This document shows, one piece after another, positions 49,329-58,618 of a stretch of 64,000 nt of DNA. The notes beneath the pieces were generated by a model. That model ran no database searches. It was not told the origin of the DNA and was given only the letters and a program-made list of their open reading frames with translations. Position numbers and translations under genes: made by a program. Positions within the stretch are counted from its first letter, which is position 1. Every line of letters begins with the position of its first letter. Source of the stretch: Lachnospiraceae bacterium P6B14 (lineage in GTDB: Bacteria > Bacillota > Clostridia > Lachnospirales > Lachnospiraceae); assembly GCA_000687695.1 (NCBI GenBank), contig JHWZ01000001.1:1-64000 (forward strand), in the 5' to 3' direction.

Positions 49329-50717
49329 TCAATACGCCAGCTTCTCCCTGAAATAGTTAGTCAGCTGATCGATAGCGATACGCTCCTGCTCCATTGAATC
49401 CCTCTCTCTGACAGTAACCATGTGGTCATCCTCAGAGTCAAAATCATAAGTCACGCAGTATGGCGTTCCGATCTCGTCCTGACGACGATAACGCTTACCG
49501 ATATTGCCGCGATCATCATACTCGCAATACCACTCCTTTGAGAGCTCCTCAAAAATCTTCTCAGCCGGCTCCGCGAGCTTTTTTGACAGAGGCAAAACAC
49601 CGATCTTTACCGGAGCCAGTGCAGGGTGGAAATGCATAACGGTTCTCATATCTCCGCCCTCGAGCTCCTCCTCGTCGTATGCTCCGCACAAAAATGCCAA
49701 GGTCACGCGGTCCGCACCAAGCGAAGGCTCGATAACGTACGGTATGTATTTTTCTTTCTTCTCATCATCAAAGTACTCCATCGGCTCACCGGAAGTGTTC
49801 TGGTGCTGCGTCAGGTCATAGTCGGTACGATCGGCGATACCCCAGAGCTCGCCCCATCCGAACGGGAACAAAAACTCGATATCGGTCGTAGCTTTCGAGT
49901 AGAAGGAAAGCTCCTCTTTATCATGATCGCGAAGACGCATCTCCTCGTCCTTCATACCGAGACCCTTCAGCCAGTCGATACAGAAACTTCTCCAATACTC
50001 GAACCACTCGAGATCGGTGCCGGGCTCGCAGAAGAACTCCAGCTCCATCTGCTCGAACTCTCTCGTACGGAATGTGAAGTTACCGGGAGTGATCTCATTT
50101 CTGAAACTCTTTCCGATCTGTCCGATTCCGAACGGGATCTTTTTTCTGGAAGTACGCTGTACATTTTTGAAGTTTACAAAAATACCCTGGGCTGTCTCAG
50201 GACGCAGGTACACGACATTTTTCGCATCCTCGGTAACACCCTGGAATGTTTTAAACATAAGGTTGAACTGACGGATCTCCGTGAAGTTGTGCTTTCCGCA
50301 GCTCGGACATGGAATCCGGTTGTCCGCGATGAACTTCTCCATTTTTTCGTTTGACCAGCCGTCAACAGAGCCGTCAAGCTCTATGCCTTTTTCAGCTGCA
50401 AAGCTCTCGATCAGCTGATCCGCACGGAAACGCTCGTGGCACTCCTTACAGTCCATAAGCGGATCAGAGAAGCTTCCGAGATGTCCCGATGCGATCCATG
50501 TCTGCGGATTCATCAGGATAGCGCAGTCTACTCCGACATTGTATTTGTTCTCCTGGATGAACTTTTTCCACCAGGCACGCTTGATATTGTTTTTGAGCTC
50601 CACACCGAGATTTCCATAATCCCATGTGTTCGCAAGGCCTCCGTAAATCTCCGAGCCCGGGTAGATGAAACCGCGGGTCTTGCAGACGGAGACGATTTTT
50701 TCCATAGTCTTTTCCAT
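49329..50717 (-). CDS. glyS: glycine-tRNA ligase (alpha2 type)
   Basis: 462 residues. Class II motifs: the early [15 protein letters not shown], motif 2 around [20 protein letters not shown] and motif 3 in [22 protein letters not shown] and CPSCGKHN form a zinc-binding pair. This is the single-chain enzyme of archaea, eukaryotes and many Firmicutes, not the alpha-beta type. The anticodon-binding domain closes the chain. Confidence 0.96.
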   Translation of the reverse strand: MEKTMEKIVSVCKTRGFIYPGSEIYGGLANTWDYGNLGVELKNNIKRAWWKKFIQENKYNVGVDCAILMNPQTWIASGHLGSFSDPLMDCKECHERFRADQLIESFAAEKGIELDGSVDGWSNEKMEKFIADNRIPCPSCGKHNFTEIRQFNLMFKTFQGVTEDAKNVVYLRPETAQGIFVNFKNVQRTSRKKIPFGIGQIGKSFRNEITPGNFTFRTREFEQMELEFFCEPGTDLEWFEYWRSFCIDWLKGLGMKDEEMRLRDHDKEELSFYSKATTDIEFLFPFGWGELWGIADRTDYDLTQHQNTSGEPMEYFDDEKKEKYIPYVIEPSLGADRVTLAFLCGAYDEEELEGGDMRTVMHFHPALAPVKIGVLPLSKKLAEPAEKIFEELSKEWYCEYDDRGNIGKRYRRQDEIGTPYCVTYDFDSEDDHMVTVRERDSMEQERIAIDQLTNYFREKLAY

Positions 50718-50757
50718 GTTTCTGTTTTACCTTTCTTATTTTAGAAATATGCCGACA

Positions 50758-50991
50758 CTAGTCAAAGATTCCGAACATCTGCGCTTGGATCTGTGCGTTA
50801 TCAACGATCGCGGTCACCTGGCAGCTCGGACACCGGTCACTCTCGTTACTGCCGAATGACTTCGAACGCAAGCCCTGGGCGTTTGCGATTTCGGACTGTT
50901 CGCTGTTTTGCTGTCTGAGCTCGCAGTGTGCACAGAGCACCTCGCGTGCGTTCATGATCTGATAGAAAATCTCAGCGGTCATTTCTTCCAT
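50758..50991 (-). CDS. small zinc-ribbon-like protein
   Basis: 77 residues from ATG 50991 (TAGGAGG upstream). LCAHCEL and CPSC could bind zinc; the rest is polar and helical. It lies between recO and glyS on the same strand. Function unknown. Confidence 0.65.
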   Translation of the reverse strand: MEEMTAEIFYQIMNAREVLCAHCELRQQNSEQSEIANAQGLRSKSFGSNESDRCPSCQVTAIVDNAQIQAQMFGIFD

Positions 50992-51073
50992 TCTAGTTCC
51001 TCCTAGATTACATAAAGACATCCGGGGCATCGCCCCTACACGTCGTTTTTTTCATAACTACACTATCTTATCA

Positions 51074-51778
51074 TTAAATGTTGAGGGCGTCAAGAGAATG
51101 GAAGCGTTTATCGGTGTTTTTTCTAAAAAATCTGTCAACGCAGGAGGAAAGCTCTGCGAGAACAGGCTCACTCAGCTTAAATGTAAAGAGATCCCGCAGT
51201 GGGCGGGTGAGTATCTGGCCAACCGCATAGGCAGCTGTTTCCGAGAGTTTCCACGCACCGATGTCGTCGCGCCAGCATTTTTCTTCCTCCACGTAGTGAG
51301 GAGCATAGCCTGAGATTGCGAGCATACGGAGTTCATAGATGCGACGGATGAGCTCCGGCGGAATAAATGTTCCGTCTGCTCCGGCACCATCCGAACCCGC
51401 TGCCGTATCCGTCAACGCATCGAGCGCCCTGTACAGCAGTTCCAGCTCCGCCTTTGCACTCATACCCTCGCGGGTAAAATAGTCCGCAACCTCACAAAAA
51501 TAAAGTCCCATATAAAGCGCGTCGAGATCCGTACGAAGCTCCGGGAAAAAGTTTTCGACCTTTACCTCTTCGATCGTATACGAATCACGTCCGCGAAAGA
51601 CATAGAACTCTCCGAAGCAAAAAGGCTCCGTCACCGCCGAGAGCGGGCTTTTCGGCCGCCTCGCCCCTCTGGCAAATGCGGAGAACCTTCCATTCTCCTT
51701 CGTCAGCACCACCACTCTCTTATCAAACTCGCCTATGGTAGCCGCTGAAAGAACTATTCCGACATAGTGTTCTTTCAT
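51074..51778 (-). CDS. recO: DNA repair protein RecO
   Basis: 234 residues. The N-terminal OB fold (GIVLSAATIGEFDKRVVVLT, then FSAFARGARRPKSPL) and helical C-terminus match RecO, which anneals ssDNA and loads RecA with RecF and RecR. The four-Cys zinc site seen in many RecO proteins is absent here. It follows era by 10 bp. Confidence 0.92.
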   Translation of the reverse strand: MKEHYVGIVLSAATIGEFDKRVVVLTKENGRFSAFARGARRPKSPLSAVTEPFCFGEFYVFRGRDSYTIEEVKVENFFPELRTDLDALYMGLYFCEVADYFTREGMSAKAELELLYRALDALTDTAAGSDGAGADGTFIPPELIRRIYELRMLAISGYAPHYVEEEKCWRDDIGAWKLSETAAYAVGQILTRPLRDLFTFKLSEPVLAELSSCVDRFFRKNTDKRFHSLDALNI

Positions 51779-51788
51779 TCAAGTCCTC

Positions 51789-52700
51789 TTAATTATTAAA
51801 TCCAAAATTCTTAAGCTGTGCCTCACTGTCGCGCCAGTCCTTTCTGACCTTGACCCACAGCTTAAGATTTACCTTTGCATCCACGAGCTTTTCGATATCA
51901 GGACGAGCCTTGCTCCCGATCTCCTTCAACATCGCGCCATGCTTTCCTATCACGATACCCTTGTGAGAATCCTTTTCACACACGATCGTTGCTTCTATAT
52001 CATAGAGTTCCCTGTCGCCACGCTTTTTCATCGACTCCGTGACCACAGCGATACCATGTGGGATCTCATCCGACAGGCTCCTCAGCGCCTTCTCCCTGAT
52101 TATCTCAGCCACGATCTCCCTGACCGGCTGATCCGTCAGAGTATCCTCATCATAATACCCCGGCCCCTCCGGAAGCTGCGTGAACATCGTATCTATCAGA
52201 TCATCTACGTTCTCTCCGGTTCTCGCGGACACCGGCACTATCGCGGTAAAGTCCATTATGTCCTTGTACTCATCGATGCACACCAAAAGCTCATCCTTGC
52301 GGATGGTGTCCACCTTGTTCATCACAAGGATCGTAGGTCCGTCGTATTTTTTCAGAACCTCGGCAATGTGTTGCTCGCCTTTGCCTATAAACGTAGTCGG
52401 CTCGACCAGCCACAACACCAAATCCGCATCTCCGATAGCGGTCTCAGCCTCGTTCACCATGTAGTTACCGAGCTTATTTTTCGCCTTGTGGATCCCCGGG
52501 GTATCCAGAAAAATGATCTGCCCCCGATCCTCATGGTACACGGTCTTTATCCTGCCACGCGTAGTCTGCGGCTTCGGTGATGTGATGGCGATCTTTTCCC
52601 CGATGATCCGATTCATAAGCGTCGACTTTCCGACATTCGGGCGTCCCACGATCGAGACAAAGCCCGAACGAAATGATTCTTTTTCCTGCGATTCCTTCAT
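51789..52700 (-). CDS. era: GTPase Era
   Basis: 303 residues from ATG 52700 (GGAGG upstream), overlapping the stop of the peptidase gene. G motifs: GRPNVGKST, DTPGIHK, NKVD; then a KH domain with the GXXG-like IVIGKHGAMLKEI. Era assists 16S rRNA maturation and 30S assembly. Confidence 0.97.
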   Translation of the reverse strand: MKESQEKESFRSGFVSIVGRPNVGKSTLMNRIIGEKIAITSPKPQTTRGRIKTVYHEDRGQIIFLDTPGIHKAKNKLGNYMVNEAETAIGDADLVLWLVEPTTFIGKGEQHIAEVLKKYDGPTILVMNKVDTIRKDELLVCIDEYKDIMDFTAIVPVSARTGENVDDLIDTMFTQLPEGPGYYDEDTLTDQPVREIVAEIIREKALRSLSDEIPHGIAVVTESMKKRGDRELYDIEATIVCEKDSHKGIVIGKHGAMLKEIGSKARPDIEKLVDAKVNLKLWVKVRKDWRDSEAQLKNFGFNN

Positions 52701-55700
52701 CAATTTGTTCCTCCATCCAGCGCTCTGACCGTTCCGAACATATCAGCGCACTCGCGAACCTTGTCCTCACCGCCGACTACACAGATATACCCGTCAGAGA
52801 GAACTGCCTCAACCATTTCAGCGGTTTTTCTGATATCATCCCTGGTTGTTTCGAGAACCTCGTCCCTGGTCTTTTGTATCTCCTCGATCGTCCTTCCGTT
52901 CATATAGTGGTCATACGCACGGGCTCCTTCCGCACGCGGAGTCAGCGGCAGATCCATCGTTCTGACCGTACCGATTATGAACTTCACCATATCTCTCTCT
53001 TCGATCTCAAAGCTCTTCAGATACTCGGGAACCGATTTGTAGATATCCACGGTCTCCTTGATATGCGGATCCCTGTAACTCACCATGTATCCTGTTCCGA
53101 GATGCGAAAAATTACACATCACTCCGTATGCTCCGCCCTTGACTCTGACCTCATTCCAGAGATATTCATATGAAAGGATGGTCTTTAACACGCGGAATGA
53201 CCCGTGAGAATCTATGCCCTTATCGCGGAAGTTTCCGCATCTGGCTACATACCACACGTTTCCGGCTGTAGTGATACCCTCGTTTTTCGGGATAGGTCGC
53301 AACTCGTACGCCGGTGCCGGTGCTCCCTCAAACGAGCTTTCCCTGTTCTTAAGCCCGGACGCATTCCACCTGTCTACCTCCGATACCCAAGGTGCCACAT
53401 CACTTTCAGGCTTCAGCCCATCCGTAAATACAGGCGCCGCTTTTTCAAAGACCTTATAGCCCTCATCCGTGGTGACGATATTCATGACCAGCCTGTCCTT
53501 TGTAAAAATGACCCCGCGCAGCCACTCAAGCACTTTTACTAAATTATCTTTATATTTATCGAAGTTGTCATCGACCTCACAGAGGAAATCATAATAGCTT
53601 AATCCCTTGAGTTCTTCGGACCAGCGGCCTCTGTCCCTGAAATAAGAAAGTGCTCTGTTCGTCGCGGTCATATGTCCGGATGCAGGGAGTGCTGCCTGTC
53701 TGCCGGAACGTCTCTCGGCGATGATCTCTTTCAAACGTTCAGTGTCATCAAGGTGTGTTTTCTGTATGATGTCATCGAGGATCTCCATCATCTTTTCGGT
53801 CTCATGATAGAGAACCTTCATATTCAACTCAATCCTTACCGTGAACCTGTCGGTATCCTCATCTGTATAAGAAGATGTTGTGATACTATACCCACCCGCA
53901 TGAAGCAAAAGCTCATTGGACAACTCGAGCTTGTCATAGGTGTCGGTATCCATCGCTCCGAGTATGTCAGCCGTCAGTCCGATGTACGGAGCATACTTCT
54001 CCAGGTCGGATATATCAAAACTAAACTTAATGTACGAGATTCCGTTGGTGAATACCTCATTAAAAATCGTTTTACTGCCGGCGATCTCCCTTTCCTCATA
54101 TGAGAACGGTCTTGCCTTTTTGCCGATATCCTCTCTCCCAAGAAGTGGGATAGTCGCCATTTCTTCGGGAGTTGACGGCTCTTCCTGATACTTTTTCAGA
54201 GCGGAGGTTTCAGCTACTATTCTCTCCTTGTCATCTTCAGAAAGTTTATCCAGATATAACCGGAGTTTATTCTTCTCTTCCTCGTCGATCTCGGCAGCCA
54301 TTCCCGGCTTCGGACGGAGGGTGATGACAGCAGAATGAGGATTATCAAGAAAATATTTTCTGATTAAGTCTTCATAATACCCGGTCTCTATTTGCTCTCT
54401 CAGAAAAGCAAATGTCTCATTCACATGGAGGTGAATGAAGGGTTTTCTATCGTCGTAGAGCCAACTGTCATATATGCCTAAGCCATACATGAGCCCTTTA
54501 GGGAATCTACCGAAGTCTGCCTCACGAAATTGAAACTCCATTGCATTTAATGCAGCTTTGAGCGATCTTTTGTTAATTCCGTTTTCCGCCAGATCAGTCA
54601 AAGTCTCTCTTATCGTTTTAACAAATTCATCCTTTTGATCGTCGCGGGCATTTTTTGCGCTGATCGTGAAAAACGGTTGCGCAAATGGCTCATTGTAACA
54701 TCCTTCTATCTCTGTGCCAATTCCTGCTTTAACTAATGCCTCTTTTACAGGCGCACCTATCGCCTCAACCAGAGCATACTCCAAAACCTGGAAAGCCTGG
54801 TAGACCTTCGGATCAAGTGTGGTACCGCACACACCTGTATAGGCGAAGTATGTCTTTCCTTCGGTTTCCTCTCCTGCAGGGATGGGATAGAAGCCTTCCG
54901 CCTCCTTTAGCTCACCGATCGGCTCCTGGGTTCTGATCGCGGAGTCCACCTCCAGATAGTCGAACTTCGACAGATACTCCTCATCTATCCAGTTGAGCTT
55001 TTCCTCAAAATCCATGTTTCCGTACAGATAGATGTAGCTGTTTGACGGGTGATAGTAGCGACGGTGAAAATCGAGATAGTCCTCCCACTCAAGCTCGGGG
55101 ATCACCTTCGGATCTCCGCCCGAAACCACGCCGTAGGCCGTATCCGGGAACAGGGTTTCCTGGATCAGTGTCTCGAAATACTCATCAGGAGCGGAAAATG
55201 CACCTTTCATCTCATTGAACACTACTCCGTTGTAGGTCAGATCACCATCGACTGACTCCATCTCATAGTGCCAGCCCTCCTGACGGAATATCTTCTCTTC
55301 CTTATATATGTTCGGGAAAAAGACGGCGTCCAGGTAGACGTCCATCAGATTTCTGAAATCCTTGTCATTGACACTGGCCACCGGGTATACGGTCTTATCC
55401 GGATAGGTCATCGCGTTTAGGAACGTATTTAACGACCCCTTATCCATCTCCGCAAAGGGATCCTTCACCGGAAACTTCCTCGAGCCGCACAGCACCGTGT
55501 GCTCTATGATATGAGGAACTCCGGTCGAGTCCGTCGGCGGTGTACGAAAACCGATGTCAAAAACCTTGTTGTCATCGTCGTTTTCCAAAAGGACCACGCG
55601 AGCCTTGGTCTTTTTATGCGAAAGCAGATAGCCTGTTGAGTTGACCTCCGGGATCTGTTCAGTCGCGATCAGTTCGTAAGCCGAGATTTTATTTATATCC

Positions 55701-55702
55701 AT
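52700..55702 (-). CDS. M16C-family zinc metallopeptidase (PreP/Cym1-like)
   Basis: 1000 residues, normal for the M16C presequence-protease branch. The inverted zinc motif His64-x-x-Glu67-His68 lies in HIIEHTVLCGSRKFPV, with the downstream helix MDKGSLNTFLNAMTYPDKT. The second, inactive half completes the clamshell. It degrades unfolded peptides in the cytosol. It is followed by era and recO in one operon. Confidence 0.93.
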   Translation of the reverse strand: MDINKISAYELIATEQIPEVNSTGYLLSHKKTKARVVLLENDDDNKVFDIGFRTPPTDSTGVPHIIEHTVLCGSRKFPVKDPFAEMDKGSLNTFLNAMTYPDKTVYPVASVNDKDFRNLMDVYLDAVFFPNIYKEEKIFRQEGWHYEMESVDGDLTYNGVVFNEMKGAFSAPDEYFETLIQETLFPDTAYGVVSGGDPKVIPELEWEDYLDFHRRYYHPSNSYIYLYGNMDFEEKLNWIDEEYLSKFDYLEVDSAIRTQEPIGELKEAEGFYPIPAGEETEGKTYFAYTGVCGTTLDPKVYQAFQVLEYALVEAIGAPVKEALVKAGIGTEIEGCYNEPFAQPFFTISAKNARDDQKDEFVKTIRETLTDLAENGINKRSLKAALNAMEFQFREADFGRFPKGLMYGLGIYDSWLYDDRKPFIHLHVNETFAFLREQIETGYYEDLIRKYFLDNPHSAVITLRPKPGMAAEIDEEEKNKLRLYLDKLSEDDKERIVAETSALKKYQEEPSTPEEMATIPLLGREDIGKKARPFSYEEREIAGSKTIFNEVFTNGISYIKFSFDISDLEKYAPYIGLTADILGAMDTDTYDKLELSNELLLHAGGYSITTSSYTDEDTDRFTVRIELNMKVLYHETEKMMEILDDIIQKTHLDDTERLKEIIAERRSGRQAALPASGHMTATNRALSYFRDRGRWSEELKGLSYYDFLCEVDDNFDKYKDNLVKVLEWLRGVIFTKDRLVMNIVTTDEGYKVFEKAAPVFTDGLKPESDVAPWVSEVDRWNASGLKNRESSFEGAPAPAYELRPIPKNEGITTAGNVWYVARCGNFRDKGIDSHGSFRVLKTILSYEYLWNEVRVKGGAYGVMCNFSHLGTGYMVSYRDPHIKETVDIYKSVPEYLKSFEIEERDMVKFIIGTVRTMDLPLTPRAEGARAYDHYMNGRTIEEIQKTRDEVLETTRDDIRKTAEMVEAVLSDGYICVVGGEDKVRECADMFGTVRALDGGTN

Positions 55703-55870
55703 GTCTTATCCTCCGATTATATAATGTCAATATTCTACCATATATATGCAAAAAAAGCAATCATTACAGCTCGTAACGCGCACGAGAAGGCGCGAGGCGT
55801 CCGGTGGCCGGCGAGACAGAGTATGGCATATGCTTCCGCATATGCCTGTCGAATCTTCACATGCTAAAAA
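55703..55870 (-). other. spacer between tRNA-Arg and the M16C gene
   Basis: Contains a perfect 9-bp hairpin GGCATATGC-TTCC-GCATATGCC near 55834-55855 and a 13-nt copy (CGCGCACGAGAAG, 55777-55789) of the 3' end of the tRNA gene. No gene. Confidence 0.6.
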
Positions 55871-55894
55871 AGCGTAGGACTTAAGTCCTACGCT
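55871..55894 (-). terminator. terminator of tRNA-Arg
   Basis: AGCGTAGGACTT/AAGTCCTACGCT: a perfect 24-bp palindrome followed on the minus strand by TTTTTT. Confidence 0.88.
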
Positions 55895-55897
55895 TTT

Positions 55898-55971
55898 CGC
55901 GCACGAGAAGATTCGAACTCCCGACACCTTGGTCCGTAGCCAAGTGCTCTATCCAGCTGAGCTACGTGCGC
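55898..55971 (-). tRNA. tRNA-Arg (ACG)
   Basis: 74 nt on the minus strand with a perfect 7-bp acceptor stem GCGCACG/CGTGCGC, D arm with GGAT, anticodon loop CTACGGA (anticodon ACG) and T arm with GTTCGAATC. CCA is not encoded. ACG becomes ICG by TadA and reads CGN codons. Confidence 0.97.
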
Positions 55972-56018
55972 ACGCATATTATAATATCGTCTTTATCAGA
56001 AAAAGTCAAGCATCTTTT

Positions 56019-56384
56019 TCACTTTTTCCCAATATGCTTCTTGAACGCCCTGAAACTCTCCTCGCTGATCACGTGCTCGATACGGCAGGCATCGCTCTCC
56101 GCAACATCCTCAGGGACTCCGAGCGACGTAAGAAAAGTCGTAAACACCTGGTGCCTCTCATACACATTTTCTGCTAAGGTCTTGCCCTCATCGGTAAAAT
56201 ATATATATCCTGCATCCGTCATCGTGATAAGCTCTGACTCTCTGAGCTTTTTCATAGCGACGCTCACGCTGCTCTTTTTGAAGCCGAGCTCGTTTGCAAC
56301 ATCCACGGATCTTACCACCGGAAGCTTTTTCGACAATATCAGTATGGTCTCAAGATAGTCCTCTGCTGATTCGTTTGATCTCAT
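56019..56384 (-). CDS. DtxR/MntR-family metal-dependent regulator
   Basis: 121 residues. Winged helix (RSVDVANELGFKKSSVSVAM, then KKLRESELITM) followed by the metal-binding dimer domain (VFTTFLTSLGVPEDVAESDA, CRIEHVISEESF). The SH3-like third domain is absent, as in MntR-type members. The likely metal is iron or manganese. The same type of TTAG/CTAA repeat lies at its promoter and at the feo promoter. Confidence 0.9.
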   Translation of the reverse strand: MRSNESAEDYLETILILSKKLPVVRSVDVANELGFKKSSVSVAMKKLRESELITMTDAGYIYFTDEGKTLAENVYERHQVFTTFLTSLGVPEDVAESDACRIEHVISEESFRAFKKHIGKK

Positions 56385-56427
56385 GATTCCCCCTCCTGGA
56401 TATGAACTTCACAAACAATTCAGATGC

Positions 56428-56461
56428 ATTATATCACAAAAGGTTAGTTGTGTCAAACTAA
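56428..56461 (-). promoter_or_regulatory. dtxR promoter with operator
   Basis: -35 TTGACA at 56451-56456, spacer 17, -10 TATAAT at 56428-56433. TTAGTT-6-AACTAA (56444-56461) overlaps the -35. Confidence 0.75.
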
Positions 56462-56494
56462 ACATTTTTGCTTCGATCACCATGTATTATTTCA

Positions 56495-56523
56495 TTGACT
56501 ATGAGTCCCCGTGGTGCTATAAT
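56495..56523 (+). promoter_or_regulatory. promoter of the PsuG-like gene
   Basis: -35 TTGACT at 56495-56500, 17-bp spacer, -10 TATAAT at 56518-56523. Confidence 0.75.
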
Positions 56524-56575
56524 TAAAGAGGCGCTATTTACAGCGTTTTTCATATATAGCCTTGGAGGTAAAACC

Positions 56576-57649
56576 TTGAAAAATGACTATCTTGTGATAT
56601 CTGATCGCGTCAAGGAAGCGATTGAAAAAAAGATGCCCGTGATCGCCATAGAGACCGCGGGTTTATATATAGGACTCACGGGCCGCGGAGCCATGATGGA
56701 TGGCATCGGATCGCAGGGCATACGTCTGAACGAAGGCGAAAAGCCGGATTATTTTTCTATTGCAGAGGATATAGAAAAACTGATCGTCCAGAACGGCGCT
56801 GTTCCTGCCATGATCGCAGTCATCGACGGGAAGATCCGTGTAGGCCTTAATAAAGACGAACTTACATACCTTAACGAGCATCATGATGACCTGAAAAAGA
56901 TATGCCAGAGCGATCTGCCTTTGGTACTTGCTCTGCCTCAGGACGGTGTGACTACCCTCTCTGCAACCATGATGATCTCAAGAATAGTGGGAATAAATGT
57001 CATAACCACCATCAGTATCGGCGGTGTCAGCGATGATTTTGCGGATTCTCACCACGTATCCGCTGATATCGCGGAGATGACAAAAGGCAATCTTGTTATA
57101 GTATCGACGGGCTTTTCGCCGGGCTCGGATCCGGAAAAGACCCACAGATATCTGGATACACATGGGATCCCGCTTATCGGATTCCGCTCGGATAAATACT
57201 ATACGCCATGGCTTCCCGATACGGAGCACGAGTTCAGATTCAAGGTAAGTGAGCCTACGGATATCGCCCAGACTCTGGCAGTAAAGCGTTCTCTCGATAT
57301 CGATGGCTCGATAGTGGTTATCAACCCCCCGGCCTCTATCATAAACGATGAAGACGGATACGATACCGAAAAACACGCCGCACACATCCGCGAGCTCATG
57401 AGGGACAATGCTACACTGGCCGCATGGATAGCAATGGCGATCTCCATGGATCTGGATCCGAACATCCAAAACCGCAACTCCAAGCGTTCATCCATCCCGA
57501 AGAAGGAAAAGTCAATGAGCTTCGAGGTATGGCTGTTCGCAGTGAAGAAGTTCGCTCAGAACTACGATGTCGCGCTGCTCATATTCAACAACCTCCCCGA
57601 TTCGGAAAAGGAGAGACTGAGACAGGAGTACGAGGACACGGTCAACTGA
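56576..57649 (+). CDS. divergent pseudouridine-5'-phosphate glycosidase (PsuG-like)
   Basis: 357 residues from TTG 56576, which follows GGAGG; a longer frame from 56468 begins before the promoter. PsuG-type segments are kept in order: VIAIETAGLY (Glu), AVPAMIAVIDGKIRVGL (first Lys), VTTLSATMMISRIVGINVI, HHVSADIAEM. However, the AGAKSILD segment that holds the Schiff-base Lys of E. coli PsuG is replaced by STGFSPGSD. The fold is therefore likely but the activity is doubtful. An extra 50-residue helical tail (FEVWLFAVKKFAQNYDVALL) is added. It is followed by TrmO. Confidence 0.7.
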   Translation: MKNDYLVISDRVKEAIEKKMPVIAIETAGLYIGLTGRGAMMDGIGSQGIRLNEGEKPDYFSIAEDIEKLIVQNGAVPAMIAVIDGKIRVGLNKDELTYLNEHHDDLKKICQSDLPLVLALPQDGVTTLSATMMISRIVGINVITTISIGGVSDDFADSHHVSADIAEMTKGNLVIVSTGFSPGSDPEKTHRYLDTHGIPLIGFRSDKYYTPWLPDTEHEFRFKVSEPTDIAQTLAVKRSLDIDGSIVVINPPASIINDEDGYDTEKHAAHIRELMRDNATLAAWIAMAISMDLDPNIQNRNSKRSSIPKKEKSMSFEVWLFAVKKFAQNYDVALLIFNNLPDSEKERLRQEYEDTVN

Positions 57650-57684
57650 TACCATTACGTTTTCCGATCCTGAAGAAAGAAACC

Positions 57685-58374
57685 ATGACCTATTCTGCTA
57701 TAGCGCATATTCATAACGACTTTAAAGAGAAATTCGGGATTCCCCGCCAGAGCGGACTCATCGCTCAGGTGGAGTCCCGGATTATTTTTGATGAAAAATA
57801 CAGAAACCCGGATGCCGTGAGGGGACTCGACGAGTTCTCGCATCTGTGGCTGATATGGGTTTTCTCGGAGGGGTTTGCTTCGAGGAAAAATAACAAGCAC
57901 GATTTCTCACCTACGGTCAGACCACCGAGACTCGGAGGGAACGAACGCATGGGCGTATGGGCTACCCGCTCGCCGAACCGCCCGAATCCCATAGGACTCT
58001 CATGCGTCGAGATCGTATCAGTGGAGCCCGACACTCCGGACGGCCCGGTTATAACCGTGCGCGGAGCCGATCTGATGGACGGCACCCCGATACTCGATAT
58101 CAAACCGTATATCGCATATGCCGACGCTCGTCCGGACGCAGACTGCAGCTACGCGTCTGAGGCCCCGGACACACATGTCCTTACCGTAACCGGCACTGAG
58201 CTTATACCTGATGACATGGAAAAAGAGGCGATAATCGCCGTTCTTTCCAGCGATCCCCGCCCCTCATATCAGAAGGATGATTCCCGTGAATACGGGATAG
58301 TCTTTGGTTCATATAATATCAGATTTACTGTCGCAGATCATAGACTCACCATCACAGGTGTATCTCACACCTGA
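57685..58374 (+). CDS. trmO: tRNA m6t6A37 methyltransferase TrmO
   Basis: 229 residues from ATG 57685; the site is only GAAGAAAG but earlier starts overlap the PsuG-like gene. TsaA/TrmO beta-barrel: GIPRQSGL, FSHLWLIWVF, FSPTVRPPRLGG and TRSPNRPNPIGLS are all conserved. The C-terminal extension (DGTPILDIKPYIAYAD) is the usual one. It methylates t6A37 in tRNA-Thr. Confidence 0.92.
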   Translation: MTYSAIAHIHNDFKEKFGIPRQSGLIAQVESRIIFDEKYRNPDAVRGLDEFSHLWLIWVFSEGFASRKNNKHDFSPTVRPPRLGGNERMGVWATRSPNRPNPIGLSCVEIVSVEPDTPDGPVITVRGADLMDGTPILDIKPYIAYADARPDADCSYASEAPDTHVLTVTGTELIPDDMEKEAIIAVLSSDPRPSYQKDDSREYGIVFGSYNIRFTVADHRLTITGVSHT

Positions 58375-58553
58375 TCTCTCATTTGGCCGGCCTTTTGCTG
58401 CGCCGCCATCCTGTGCGGACAAGTGTGCCCACAGTGACTGCACTCACCCCCACAGAGTACCGACTTTCCCTTCCTCTTATCTCTGATCAGGGATGCCACG
58501 ATAAGTCCGACTACCACGATCAAAACTATAGTCACAATAACAGTTCCCACCAT
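58365..58553 (-). CDS. FeoB-associated Cys-rich membrane protein
   Basis: 62 residues from Met 58553. One membrane helix (VIVTIVLIVVVGLIVASL), then a basic stretch and CGGECSHCGHTCPH with five Cys. This matches the small Cys-rich partner family found next to feoB in Firmicutes (PF12669). It may assist FeoB or bind iron. It is the last gene of the feo operon and overlaps the 3' end of trmO on the other strand by 10 bp. Confidence 0.85.
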   Translation of the reverse strand: MVGTVIVTIVLIVVVGLIVASLIRDKRKGKSVLCGGECSHCGHTCPHRMAAQQKAGQMRDQV

Positions 58554-58579
58554 ACGCAACATCCTTTCATTTAGTAGTA

Positions 58580-58609
58580 GGGTTGAGGTACATGCACGTA
58601 TCTCAACCC
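58580..58609 (-). terminator. hairpin between feoB and the small Cys-rich gene
   Basis: GGGTTGAGGTAC-ATGCAC-GTATCTCAACCC: a 12-bp stem just after the feoB stop. It could stop or slow transcription, leaving the small gene at a lower level. Confidence 0.55.
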
Positions 58610-58618
58610 GTAAGTCTT

